Origin: JAHDCJ01 sp039028895
Lineage (GTDB): Bacteria; Bacteroidota; Bacteroidia; Chitinophagales; Saprospiraceae
Direction of reading: 5' to 3'
DNA length: 64,000 nt
Assembly: GCA_039028895.1 (NCBI GenBank)
Contig: JBCCHF010000029.1
Location: forward strand, 1-64,000
Below the pieces are notes generated by a model. The model saw only the letters and a list, made by a program, of their open reading frames with translations. It was not told where the DNA came from and made no database searches. The translations under genes were made by a program, and so were the position numbers. Numbering within the stretch: position 1 is the stretch's first letter; the number at the start of each line of letters is the position of its first letter. Positions 27,641 to 35,454 of the stretch are shown here, one piece after another.

Positions 27641-27919
27641 TTAATAAAACGATGCAATCGCAGGCACCAGGTCTCCTCCTTTGGTAAATACATACCCACA
27701 AGCAACTAATAGTACCAACAGGCCGGCAAAGGTACCAACTCTCAGGCACTTTCTCATTTTCACAATACAGCGGCGGGAAGCTATTGGGTTGCCGGAAACA
27801 TACTGATGGTTGGAAAGAATAGCAAAGTAAAAAGCAATCAGAGCCATAGGCAGGAACCAGACAATCATCGCAAGCGAAGCTGTGCCCAACAAGGCGTGAT
27901 GCCGGGTTATCTGTTTCAT
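27641..27919 (-). CDS. Small two-helix membrane protein (CD225/dispanin-like)
   Basis: This 92-residue protein has two hydrophobic segments, about residues 8-34 (LLGTASLAMIVWFLPMALIA) and 60-82 (VGTFAGLLVLLVACGYVF), separated by a basic loop with two cysteines (RRCIVKMRKC). This arrangement resembles bacterial CD225/dispanin-like proteins, although similarity is only at pattern level. I preferred this frame over the overlapping one at 27636-27935, which encodes no plausible helices. The gene begins 12 bases after the large membrane-protein gene and is probably part of the operon. Function is unknown. Confidence 0.6.
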   Translation of the reverse strand: MKQITRHHALLGTASLAMIVWFLPMALIAFYFAILSNHQYVSGNPIASRRCIVKMRKCLRVGTFAGLLVLLVACGYVFTKGGDLVPAIASFY

Positions 27920-27931
27920 TTACTTTGTGTT

Positions 27932-29653
27932 TCAATCAAGTGCCACCCGGTAGAGATAAATTCTCCAAAAACTATCCGGGTGCTCAAAGATCTTTTCCAA
28001 CTCCAGTCCTATCTGGATTGCATTATTGATCTTTACGGCTGCAAAGATAAAATCTCCTCCCAACTCCTGCAATGCCTCTGTCTTAATATCCCAGTCGTTT
28101 ATCGAAATATCCTGGTCTTTGCTACACATATATGCGGCATCCTCCTTTCCCAACTCTGCAGAAAACAGATAACACCTATTACCCCAACCATCAAAATAGT
28201 TTCTAATTGATTCATCCTTTGCCAGTTCTTCAACCATCACCTTGCGGAAAGCTTGTTTGTAATCGAGACTGTAAACCGCCTGCAAGGCATCAAGTGTATA
28301 AAAGCCATTGTATTGTGCAATAGTTGGGTTTATCCCAATGCTGACAACGCGATATTCGCCTTTAGGCTGTCCAATATGTGCATCCACCTCATCAAATAAC
28401 GCAGCAGCAAAAAAATTCTTGAAGTTGGGCTTTTTTACTGCGCCAACGATTTGCCTGATATTGTGCTGAAATTCATCATTTGTAAATCCCACCATCAAAA
28501 ACTGTATCACTAAAAATCCCGCAACCACGCGGCTGTAAGGCCTTTGACGATTGATTGCGGCAAGCGACAAAGCGAATAAAACGCACCAAAGGAATGGTAG
28601 CAAAATACTGACCCGATCAAACTTCAAAGTTTCGAGCAGACTCAACATTTCTCCAAAAAGGTAAACGATCCAGTTATAGAATCCAAAAAATACGACAATC
28701 GTAAAGATCAATCCTGCAATCGCATATCTCAATTTTCCGGAAGGAGATCGATATATCGACCATATGAAAGCCACTATGATAGGTATGGTAACGAAGGTCC
28801 CAACATGATAATGTGTGATGGTCGACAACATCAACATCTCCTGCAAACTGGTCCCCAGAGACAATGATTTGTCTACAAAAAAGTCATATTCTTCCCGGTG
28901 AGTAACAAAATCTCCGGGAAACAAGACGAGCTCCAGCATTTGGAAATTGACAATAAGAAAACCCAAAAGCAGCAATACCATCGCCAAAAAATAACGGAAA
29001 TTTAATTTTCGGTTAACTCGAATGCCGTACAACATAATAAGCCCGGCAACCCCCAAAAGTGCCGGTCCTCCCCAAACAAGACTCGCATAAAACGGAAAGC
29101 CGCCAATAACCAGGTAATCGTACCACCGATCCTTGTTGTGATAGATATTCAGGAAGGCCCAAAAAAGCAATGGCTGACCAGCTACTGTAATCCCGAACGT
29201 TGTGAAATAAGGGATCCAGGCAAAACATAGCGCCACACCCATGATGATATAATGCTGATGTTTTTCTTTCAGGAAATGATGCTTCAGCAAAAGATACATG
29301 CCGGCAAACCCGATCAGATGAACCACGAAATAATTGAAAATATATCCTCCATAAGTGCCAAAGAAATTCAGAAAGGCAACCATCGCCGTCATACCAGACA
29401 GGTAGGCAAAACGAGGTAAACCATTCATCACCTGGTCAACTTGCGCATCTGCAGAAAAATCAAGGGCAATCCCGTTTTGAACCAGCATATGATACCAAAT
29501 CCATTCCCCTTCAAGGGTATCATGTATACGGATATAGGCATCATCCCAGAGCAGGAGATATGGCAAAAACAGCAAAACCAGCATAGCAACTACCACCCGA
29601 AATATGATTCGGTTGATGGATTGTCGGTTGTTGATTTTAATAATGCTGAGCAT
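27932..29653 (-). CDS. Polytopic membrane protein of the DUF6044/GT-C-like type
   Basis: This 573-residue protein has ten or more predicted transmembrane helices in residues 15-405, followed by a soluble C-terminal domain of about 160 residues. The first periplasmic loop contains WDDAYIRIHDTLEGEWIWYHMLVQ, where acidic residues lie directly after helix 1, as in lipid-linked GT-C glycosyltransferases. The soluble part has VVSIGINPTIAQYNGFYTLDALQAVYSLDYKQAFRK. This combination matches DUF6044 membrane proteins as I remember them. A role in transferring or processing a lipid-linked sugar is inferred from the fold and from the surrounding sugar genes. It lies between the aminotransferase and small membrane-protein genes. 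Confidence 0.65.
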   Translation of the reverse strand: MLSIIKINNRQSINRIIFRVVVAMLVLLFLPYLLLWDDAYIRIHDTLEGEWIWYHMLVQNGIALDFSADAQVDQVMNGLPRFAYLSGMTAMVAFLNFFGTYGGYIFNYFVVHLIGFAGMYLLLKHHFLKEKHQHYIIMGVALCFAWIPYFTTFGITVAGQPLLFWAFLNIYHNKDRWYDYLVIGGFPFYASLVWGGPALLGVAGLIMLYGIRVNRKLNFRYFLAMVLLLLGFLIVNFQMLELVLFPGDFVTHREEYDFFVDKSLSLGTSLQEMLMLSTITHYHVGTFVTIPIIVAFIWSIYRSPSGKLRYAIAGLIFTIVVFFGFYNWIVYLFGEMLSLLETLKFDRVSILLPFLWCVLFALSLAAINRQRPYSRVVAGFLVIQFLMVGFTNDEFQHNIRQIVGAVKKPNFKNFFAAALFDEVDAHIGQPKGEYRVVSIGINPTIAQYNGFYTLDALQAVYSLDYKQAFRKVMVEELAKDESIRNYFDGWGNRCYLFSAELGKEDAAYMCSKDQDISINDWDIKTEALQELGGDFIFAAVKINNAIQIGLELEKIFEHPDSFWRIYLYRVALD

Positions 29654-29693
29654 CGATATTTTGGACAGTTAGGAGAAGAATAACCGTTTTGTT

Positions 29694-29806
29694 GACCCTG
29701 GCTCCAAACAACGCAGGGTCTCTGTTTAGGAGACCCTGCTAATACATTTTAAAAGACGGTTCATAATCTACTTCGTCACTGTAGGGTCTCACAAAGAGGA
29801 CCCTGT
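29694..29806. repeat. Cluster of alternating GACCCTG/CAGGGTC repeats
   Basis: GACCCTG occurs at 29694-29700, 29732-29738 and 29800-29806; its complement CAGGGTC occurs at 29714-29720, and AGGGTC at 29784-29789. They can form two good hairpins (29713-29739 and about 29784-29805) and an alternative pairing of the first two copies. Five half-sites within 113 bases between two genes resemble a palindromic extragenic repeat or small non-autonomous element. Confidence 0.5.
29713..29739 (-). terminator. Perfect 10-bp hairpin between aminotransferase and membrane-protein genes
   Basis: GCAGGGTCTC at 29713-29722 is the exact reverse complement of GAGACCCTGC at 29730-29739, with a seven-base loop. It lies 77 bases after the aminotransferase stop on the minus strand. 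No long T-run follows on the minus strand, so it may attenuate or protect the mRNA rather than end it. It is part of the repeat cluster at 29694-29806. Confidence 0.45.
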
Positions 29807-29816
29807 GTCAACTAAA

Positions 29817-31148
29817 TTACTGTTCTACCTTTCTGAAATCTACTTTTCTGAAAACAACCTGTAACGGCTCTCCTCTTAGCTGATCTTCAAGGTTTCCAGC
29901 TTCAATAGCACTTTTTAGCAATGGCAGCACATCACGGTAAGCTTTTAGTGTGTATTCAACATCCGCCTCAGTGTGGCTGTAACAAACGTTATGGAAACCA
30001 CCCCAGAGAATACCTCTTTTAATCATTTCTTGCTGAACGAATGTTTTCTGGATCATTGGGTCACCACCTGCAGGATCGAAAGTTACCATGGTCCGGCATT
30101 CGAAACCTTTACAACCTGTGATTTGATCCATGCCCAACTCCTTTGCAATATTGTTATAACCATCTTTCAACATGCGACCAATACGAGCAAGGTGTGCTGG
30201 TACATTTTTGTCACGCAATTCATTGATGGTTGCAATGGTAGCGGCTAAAGAAAGTGCTTCACCCCCGAATGTTGTGAAAAAGAATACTTCCTCTTCGAAA
30301 AGCTCCATTACGTCTGCTCTTCCCGTCAGGTAAGCCACTGGCATACCATTCGCGACAGCTTTTGAATACACTGCCAGATCAGGGGTCACGCCGAAATATT
30401 CCTGTGCACCGCCCACAGCTATTCTGAAACCGGTCCACATTTCGTCAAAAATCAATAATGTACCATTGGCTTTACAAAGCGTTTGTACATCTTCTAGGAA
30501 ATTATTTTCAGGCGCATCGAAAACGAAGGGTTCCATAATCAGGCATGCTGTATCTTCATCAAGCGCAGCTTTTACAGACTCAATATCATTGTAGGCAAAC
30601 TTGGTTGTCATCGCTTTTGTTGACTCAGGAATACCTTTATCGCGGGTGGTGGTACCAATGTACCAGTCGTGCCAGCCATGGTAACCACAGCAAACAACCT
30701 TGTTTCTTCCGGTAAAAGCTCTTGCGATGCGAACTGCCGCAGTGCAAACATCGGCTCCGGATTTACTGATCCTGACAGATTCAGCATTTGGCAGAACTTC
30801 TCTTAGCAATTCACAAACATGTAATTCAAGTTCGTGCATCAAAGAGAAGGTAATGCCTTTCCTTAGCTGCTCAATAATTGCGTTATCGACTGCCTCGTAG
30901 GCATAACCCAGTGAAATCGGGCCAATTCCACTATTATAATCGAGATATTCGTTACCATCTACGTCCCATACTCGGGCACCTTTCGCATGGCTGAGATACT
31001 TAGGTGCCACGCCGTTAGTAAATTGAGTTGGACCTTTAGCAAGTGTTTGAGAAACCGGATGCATTAATCCTGCCGAAGCCCTTTCGTAAAGCTCATTGGA
31101 CTTGGTGATATCCGGATAATTTTCGTTAAAACTGACTGTGTTTTTCAT
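29817..31148 (-). CDS. Class III PLP aminotransferase (glutamate-1-semialdehyde aminomutase-like)
   Basis: This 443-residue fold-type I enzyme shows KYLSHAKGARVWDVDGNEYLDYNSGIGP near 50-78, GYHGWHDWYIG (155-165), the cofactor Asp235 in LLIFDEMWTGFR and Schiff-base Lys263 in VYSKAVANGMP. The closest recognisable group is HemL-like, but glycan-cluster paralogues with this signature act on sugars or polyols. HemL proper has its own conserved gating loop, and a housekeeping hemL would not normally lie among sugar genes. I infer amination of an aldehyde or keto group on the sugar intermediate, perhaps an aldehyde made by the transketolase pair. It follows the DUF2147 gene after 69 bases. Confidence 0.85.
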   Translation of the reverse strand: MKNTVSFNENYPDITKSNELYERASAGLMHPVSQTLAKGPTQFTNGVAPKYLSHAKGARVWDVDGNEYLDYNSGIGPISLGYAYEAVDNAIIEQLRKGITFSLMHELELHVCELLREVLPNAESVRISKSGADVCTAAVRIARAFTGRNKVVCCGYHGWHDWYIGTTTRDKGIPESTKAMTTKFAYNDIESVKAALDEDTACLIMEPFVFDAPENNFLEDVQTLCKANGTLLIFDEMWTGFRIAVGGAQEYFGVTPDLAVYSKAVANGMPVAYLTGRADVMELFEEEVFFFTTFGGEALSLAATIATINELRDKNVPAHLARIGRMLKDGYNNIAKELGMDQITGCKGFECRTMVTFDPAGGDPMIQKTFVQQEMIKRGILWGGFHNVCYSHTEADVEYTLKAYRDVLPLLKSAIEAGNLEDQLRGEPLQVVFRKVDFRKVEQ

Positions 31149-31217
31149 AGTTGATTTATTATATCAGATTTTTGATATCTAATGCTTTGATATTTGACCA
31201 CTCCCTTACCGGACTGG

Positions 31218-31679
31218 TTATTCAATAACTTTTGTGCAGACTTCTGATCTTCCGAAAAGCGGGATGCCAACGTAGCCTCTGATCTTTGCTGTTGTTTCAT
31301 CCACCATTTTTATCCTGGCAGCGTAAGTATTCCCTGTTCCGGGGTCGTAGATCCTCCCTCCGGTGTACCAGCCATTTCCAGTGTACTTGAAGCCAAAAAG
31401 GATCTCGACGCCTACCATTGGTCGTTCTCTGAGTGCCTCATCAGGATTTTTTGAATCAACTTTCAGGTTACCATTTTCATCGTATTCATCTTTCATCCAG
31501 ACCATGATACCGTTGAACTTGCCGTCTTTTTCGTAGATCTCGATTTTCTCGTTACCATTTTCCGAAAGCCAAACGCCAGCGGGACTATAAATGGTTGATC
31601 CATTCTGACCAATAGCGAAGAATGGTGCGACTAAAAGGGCGATAATTACCCATTGATTGTGATGAAGGATTGTTTTCAT
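31218..31679 (-). CDS. DUF2147-domain exported protein
   Basis: This 153-residue protein has a signal peptide (about residues 1-24, ending FFAIGQ-NG). The rest is a DUF2147 domain: GVWLSENGNEKIEIYEKDGKFNGIMVWM, then ILFGFKYTGNGWYTGGRIYDPGTGNTYAARIKM and KIRGYVGIPLFGRSEVC. The fold is a small lipocalin-like beta-barrel found in the periplasm or outer membrane. Biochemical role is unknown. It sits between the second transketolase half (18 bases upstream) and the aminotransferase, which is an odd place for a periplasmic protein and may only reflect operon growth. Confidence 0.85.
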   Translation of the reverse strand: MKTILHHNQWVIIALLVAPFFAIGQNGSTIYSPAGVWLSENGNEKIEIYEKDGKFNGIMVWMKDEYDENGNLKVDSKNPDEALRERPMVGVEILFGFKYTGNGWYTGGRIYDPGTGNTYAARIKMVDETTAKIRGYVGIPLFGRSEVCTKVIE

Positions 31680-31697
31680 GATTTTCTGCTTATTTTG

Positions 31698-32612
31698 CTA
31701 TACCGCAACCTCTTTATTCAAATGCTTCATAACCCGCTCTGCCAATTTTGCTCCAGTAAAGCCTTCATATTCAAGAACTTCAGACAGAAGGCCCGGACGG
31801 TACCAACGCTCATCAAGAGCAAATGGCACAACTTCAGCAGTTCTTTGGTGCTTCAGTAGCACTTCGGCGACAATTGTGTAAAGTCCGCCGGTTTTGAAGT
31901 GATCTTCAATCGTGAAAATCGGGTGACCTTTCGCAGCTGCATCCAGAATTACCTGTTCATCAACTGGTTTCAGGGAACGCATATTTGCAAGACCTACTGA
32001 TAAACCCTGTTTTTCGAGATGGACCTTGGCATCCAAAGCCTGTTCGAATAACATGCCGTAGGTGAGAATCGTGAGATCTGTTCCTTCGGAAACGATCTCA
32101 GCTTTCCCAAACTCAAAAGGTGTTTTATGTTCGTAGGTGGCTGGGCGTGTATTGATACGCACGTATGACGGGTGTGGTGACAACCAGATATCTGGTAACA
32201 TCATTAGCATATCCTCTTCATCGGCAGGACAAAAAACCTGCATACCAGGAATTCCTCGCAGGATAGACACATCTTCAATAGCCTGGTGCGTTGGTCCATT
32301 CCCATCGGAAAGGAAACCCGGCACAAAGCTGCTGAGCTTAACCGGAAGATTGGCAATGCCAACATCAGTCCTGATAAACTCAAAAGCTCTCAAAGTTAAA
32401 AAGGTAGCCAGTGCGTGGATAACAGGAATTCTTCCTCTAAGCGCCAATCCGGCAGCTGCACCAACCATAGTTTGTTCGGTGATGCCAGTATCGATGAAAC
32501 GAGGCCCAAGAACAGGTGGCAGGTTGCGGATGATCGCCCTGTTTTCAGCCGTCATTACGATGAAACGCTCATCCGCGAGGGCCATTTCCTTAATAAGTTT
32601 TTCGTAACCCAT
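31698..32612 (-). CDS. Transketolase-like C-terminal subunit (pyrimidine-binding)
   Basis: This 304-residue protein matches the second half of transketolase or DXP synthase: RFIDTGITEQTMVGAAAGLALRGRIPVIHALATFLTLRAFEFIRTDVG holds the ThDP-pyrimidine-binding glutamate (ITEQ). It continues with LSSFVPGFLSDGNGPTHQAIEDVSILRGIPGMQVFCPADEEDM and the transketolase C-terminal domain (LTILTYGMLFEQALDA, LKPVDEQVIL). It starts at 32612, overlapping the stop of the N-terminal-half gene by one base (TAATG), so translation of the two is coupled and they form one heteromeric enzyme. Split transketolases in glycan clusters probably move a two-carbon unit to or from a sugar intermediate; the exact donor and acceptor are unknown. 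Confidence 0.9.
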   Translation of the reverse strand: MGYEKLIKEMALADERFIVMTAENRAIIRNLPPVLGPRFIDTGITEQTMVGAAAGLALRGRIPVIHALATFLTLRAFEFIRTDVGIANLPVKLSSFVPGFLSDGNGPTHQAIEDVSILRGIPGMQVFCPADEEDMLMMLPDIWLSPHPSYVRINTRPATYEHKTPFEFGKAEIVSEGTDLTILTYGMLFEQALDAKVHLEKQGLSVGLANMRSLKPVDEQVILDAAAKGHPIFTIEDHFKTGGLYTIVAEVLLKHQRTAEVVPFALDERWYRPGLLSEVLEYEGFTGAKLAERVMKHLNKEVAV

Positions 32613-33469
32613 TATCGTACAATTAGTTTTTCGGATGTTAAAATAGCTTCTTCCTCTCCATGCAGCTCTTTAAGGAGTGCTTCTACTTCATCATGTGTGA
32701 AATTACAGAACCAGCGCATTGCCTGCTCCTGAATGCTTGGCAATCCCTTCCCTCTGACCGTATCAGCGATAATCACGCTTGGACGATCATCTTCCAATGG
32801 TAGTGCAGAAAACGCTTCTTCCAACTGCCCAAAATCGTGACCGTCAATTCGTTTAACTGCGCATCCAAAAGCTTCAAATTTTGGAGCTAATGGTTCCAGT
32901 GGGATAAGTTCCTCAGTACGCAAATTCGCCTGGAAGGCGTTACGATCAACCACAAACGTCAGGTTGCTCAGCTTGTAAGCCGAGGCAACGAGCATGACTT
33001 CCCAAACAGAGCCTTCATCCAATTCACCGTCACCAGTGATGACAACAATTCGGTTGTTGATGCCCTTCATACGGCAATCAAGTGCAACGCCCATTGCAAC
33101 AGAAGGCAAGTGCCCAAGTGACCCGGAGTGAAATTCGATACCCGGGATATTGGTATTGGGATGCCAGTACAGGTGATCATTGGATTTAAGGTGATTTTTC
33201 AGGCGGTCTTTTTCCATAAAACCCAGTTCCACGAAAGTGCCGTAAAGCGCTGGTACATCGTGCCCTTTTGAAAGAAAAAGATAATCGCGTTCCGGGTCAT
33301 CCAGATTACCCGGGTGAACATTGAGGAATTCTTTATAGAGATAAACTACCAAGTCTGTGCAGGAAAGTGATGCTCCGGTAAAACACCCACCATCAGTTGA
33401 CATCCTGATGATGTGCTCTCTGACTTTAAGGGCCATTTCTCTTAGTTCCTTGTTTTTTTCTGGTGTCAT
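32612..33469 (-). CDS. Transketolase-like N-terminal subunit (ThDP-diphosphate-binding)
   Basis: I chose the ATG at 33469, which begins MTPEKNKELREMALKVREHIIRMS, the normal family start and 22 bases after the previous stop. The alternative at 33526 overlaps the upstream gene by 35 bases. The 285-residue product carries the Mg/ThDP motif GDGELDEGSVWEVMLVASAYKLSNLTFVVDRN, the SKGHDVPALYGTFVELGFM segment, and GIEFHSGSLGHLPSVAMGVA. It is the partner of the C-terminal half encoded immediately downstream. Both together equal one full transketolase. Confidence 0.9.
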   Translation of the reverse strand: MTPEKNKELREMALKVREHIIRMSTDGGCFTGASLSCTDLVVYLYKEFLNVHPGNLDDPERDYLFLSKGHDVPALYGTFVELGFMEKDRLKNHLKSNDHLYWHPNTNIPGIEFHSGSLGHLPSVAMGVALDCRMKGINNRIVVITGDGELDEGSVWEVMLVASAYKLSNLTFVVDRNAFQANLRTEELIPLEPLAPKFEAFGCAVKRIDGHDFGQLEEAFSALPLEDDRPSVIIADTVRGKGLPSIQEQAMRWFCNFTHDEVEALLKELHGEEEAILTSEKLIVR

Positions 33470-33491
33470 AAGTTGATATTTGTACCTCGGT

Positions 33492-34301
33492 TTAACCGGG
33501 GGTATTTTTCGTTTTGCTCTCGTCAACAGTTTTTAGCTCATCTATATGATGGCGATACCAGTTGACGCCGGCATATTTGCTATTGATCTTAAAAATGTCA
33601 GGTCGATTATTGAGCAGATTAAGAATATCGTCAATTGTAAAAAGTGGATTGACCGGATATAATGCCTCGTAAACCGCCTTGATAAAATCATAATCTTCCT
33701 GGTAATCGATCGTCCAACGGTGGCTCATTGAGTAATCGAGCCCTGACTCCCATTCTATATTCCCAACCCTGAACTTTCCGGGGTTTTCCCATAGGTATGG
33801 TGTTGTATGCTCTCTTTCAAGTGGCCTTTCAGCTTCTTTCCAGGCCGTTTCCAATGCCTCGAAAGTCATAATTTCAACATCATTCCCATCAGGATAAGTA
33901 GCGGGGTGCAAGTTACTCACGAAATCATAATCTTCCTCGTTTTTAAGGAAGAAACCGATCACTTTATCAATAATTTCAGGATCAATGAGTGGTACATCAG
34001 AAGGAATCTTAATTACCACAGGTAATTTGTATTCCAGAGCAGCCTGGTAATGCCGGTCAAGCAAATCGGTCGGATGTCCTCTGAAACAGGGAAAACCATA
34101 CTCTGTGCATATCTCTTCAATCGGATCGTCGAAAGTATCGGTGGTTGTGGCGACGACTACAGTTCCGGATAACTTGCCAGCCATTACCCTTTCCACCATC
34201 CTGACAAGGAGTGGTTTCTTGAGGATGGGCATCATAACTTTATCCGGCAAACGAGATGACCCTCTTCTGGCCTGAATGAGGGTAAGTATTTTATCTTTCA
34301 A
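33492..34301 (-). CDS. CMP-sugar synthetase-like nucleotidyltransferase (SpsF/NeuA family)
   Basis: This 269-residue protein begins MKDKILTLIQARRGSSRLPDKVMMPILKKPLL, the nucleotide-binding signature of the cytidylyltransferases that activate ulosonic acids. Further conserved parts are VVVATTTDTFDDPIEEIC, the metal-binding IPSDVPLIDPEIIDKVI, and a C-terminal SHRWTIDYQEDYDFIKAVYEAL, which is typical of the SpsF subgroup. SpsF proteins occur in spore-coat and surface glycan loci. With the NeuB-type enzyme in the same operon, I infer that it makes the CMP derivative of the cluster's product. It starts 13 bases after the glycosyltransferase gene. Confidence 0.88.
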   Translation of the reverse strand: MKDKILTLIQARRGSSRLPDKVMMPILKKPLLVRMVERVMAGKLSGTVVVATTTDTFDDPIEEICTEYGFPCFRGHPTDLLDRHYQAALEYKLPVVIKIPSDVPLIDPEIIDKVIGFFLKNEEDYDFVSNLHPATYPDGNDVEIMTFEALETAWKEAERPLEREHTTPYLWENPGKFRVGNIEWESGLDYSMSHRWTIDYQEDYDFIKAVYEALYPVNPLFTIDDILNLLNNRPDIFKINSKYAGVNWYRHHIDELKTVDESKTKNTPG

Positions 34302-34314
34302 AACAATTCAGATA

Positions 34315-35364
34315 TTAGGCCATCGGGCAACAATCCTCCAGCTCTCTTTCAGGAATCTTGAAAGACTTCAGGAAAGATTTTCCGTCACCGTCAAATTTTA
34401 GATATGTTTTGCAAAGTTGGGCAATCTTCCAGGCAGATGTTCCATTGTTCTGGATTGGTGCCAGTCGCTTCAATTCTTCGAGATTAAAGTAGGAGTGTAC
34501 TTTTTTACCCAGTGCCATTCCGGTGTAGACAACCGTTGAATACTGGGTGATTAATTCCTGGCAATTGGCGATCATATGCTCTGTATTTCCCTCCCAGAAA
34601 ATCAAGGTGTCTTTTGGTGCATTGGCTCTGATCTCTGCCACTGCACGTTCTACGACTTCATTAGGGTGTAACTTGAAAAGTAATTGACGTCCCTTAGCAA
34701 TCTCGACACATTCTTTAATAAAACCTACACGATTTTCGTTTCGAAAGGTTTCTCTGAAATCAGTTGTTGCCACCATCACATAATTGTGATGCGGGAAATC
34801 GTTGTTGAGGTACTGCTTCGCGTTATCATAATTTGGGATACCAGTCACTACTATCTTTTCGCGCTCTGTACCCATCTTACTCAGGTAGTCTTTATACCCA
34901 TCAGATGCCACACAGAAAATGTCGCAATAATTAGAAGATCCATTAAGCTGAGTCCCTATAGTCAAGTACCTGGGTAATTTGAAAAAACGCACCACTTTTG
35001 TCCACCAAGTGAGCTTATCGATCATGCCTTCCTGCACATAAACCGTTTTCTTGGATTTAAAGAATTTCGGATACAGCAAATCATTACAGACCACTACCAT
35101 TTCGTATTCATCTTGATATTTTTCACCCATGTAGTCATTATTCAGACCATGTTTTTCAAGGTATGATTCAGAATTGCGGCGAAATTTTCCGGCAAGGATA
35201 GTCTGATCAAACAATCCCTTCGAGATGAGAAAATGTGCGAATTTTGAATCAGTAAAAAATTGACTGAAATAGCAATCGTACTCAGGCAAAAACTCAGATA
35301 TCTGGTGCATCTGAGAGGTTTGGTTTGGAGAACCTATGATAAAAAGAATCTTCTTTTTAGCCAT
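34315..35364 (-). CDS. GT-B-type glycosyltransferase with HP motif (candidate CMP-ulosonate transferase)
   Basis: This 349-residue protein starts KKILFIIGSPNQTSQMHQIS, as GT-B enzymes do. Its second half has LLFKLHPNEVVERA, an HP motif, and ITQYSTVVYTGMALGKKVHSYF, an S/T-rich donor-binding segment followed by a Gly-Lys-Lys-Val strand. The same pair of motifs marks CDP-glycerol transferases, KpsC/S-type Kdo transferases and bacterial polysialyltransferases, all users of CDP or CMP donors. It lacks a signal or membrane segment. Because the next gene encodes a CMP-sugar synthetase-like protein, a CMP-ulosonate donor is the simplest proposal. It is the first gene of the minus-strand cluster after a 90-base gap. 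Confidence 0.65.
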   Translation of the reverse strand: MAKKKILFIIGSPNQTSQMHQISEFLPEYDCYFSQFFTDSKFAHFLISKGLFDQTILAGKFRRNSESYLEKHGLNNDYMGEKYQDEYEMVVVCNDLLYPKFFKSKKTVYVQEGMIDKLTWWTKVVRFFKLPRYLTIGTQLNGSSNYCDIFCVASDGYKDYLSKMGTEREKIVVTGIPNYDNAKQYLNNDFPHHNYVMVATTDFRETFRNENRVGFIKECVEIAKGRQLLFKLHPNEVVERAVAEIRANAPKDTLIFWEGNTEHMIANCQELITQYSTVVYTGMALGKKVHSYFNLEELKRLAPIQNNGTSAWKIAQLCKTYLKFDGDGKSFLKSFKIPERELEDCCPMA

Positions 35365-35454
35365 ATGGAGAATTGTTTTTTATGGAATTCAAAAGCTTTA
35401 ACAAAGGTCAGCCTGAATGAGTTTCGACAACAGCGAAAAGAATTTCTCTAAAGT

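Noticed and set aside
27636..27935. 99-codon frame overlapping the two-helix protein
   Set aside because: It starts inside the upstream gene's end and gives no membrane helix or motif, whereas the 27641-27919 frame gives two clear helices.
29817..31148. Housekeeping hemL (glutamate-1-semialdehyde aminomutase)
   Set aside because: The fold matches, but the sugar-cluster neighbourhood and differences outside the cofactor site make a sugar-specific aminotransferase more likely; the heme role cannot be fully excluded.
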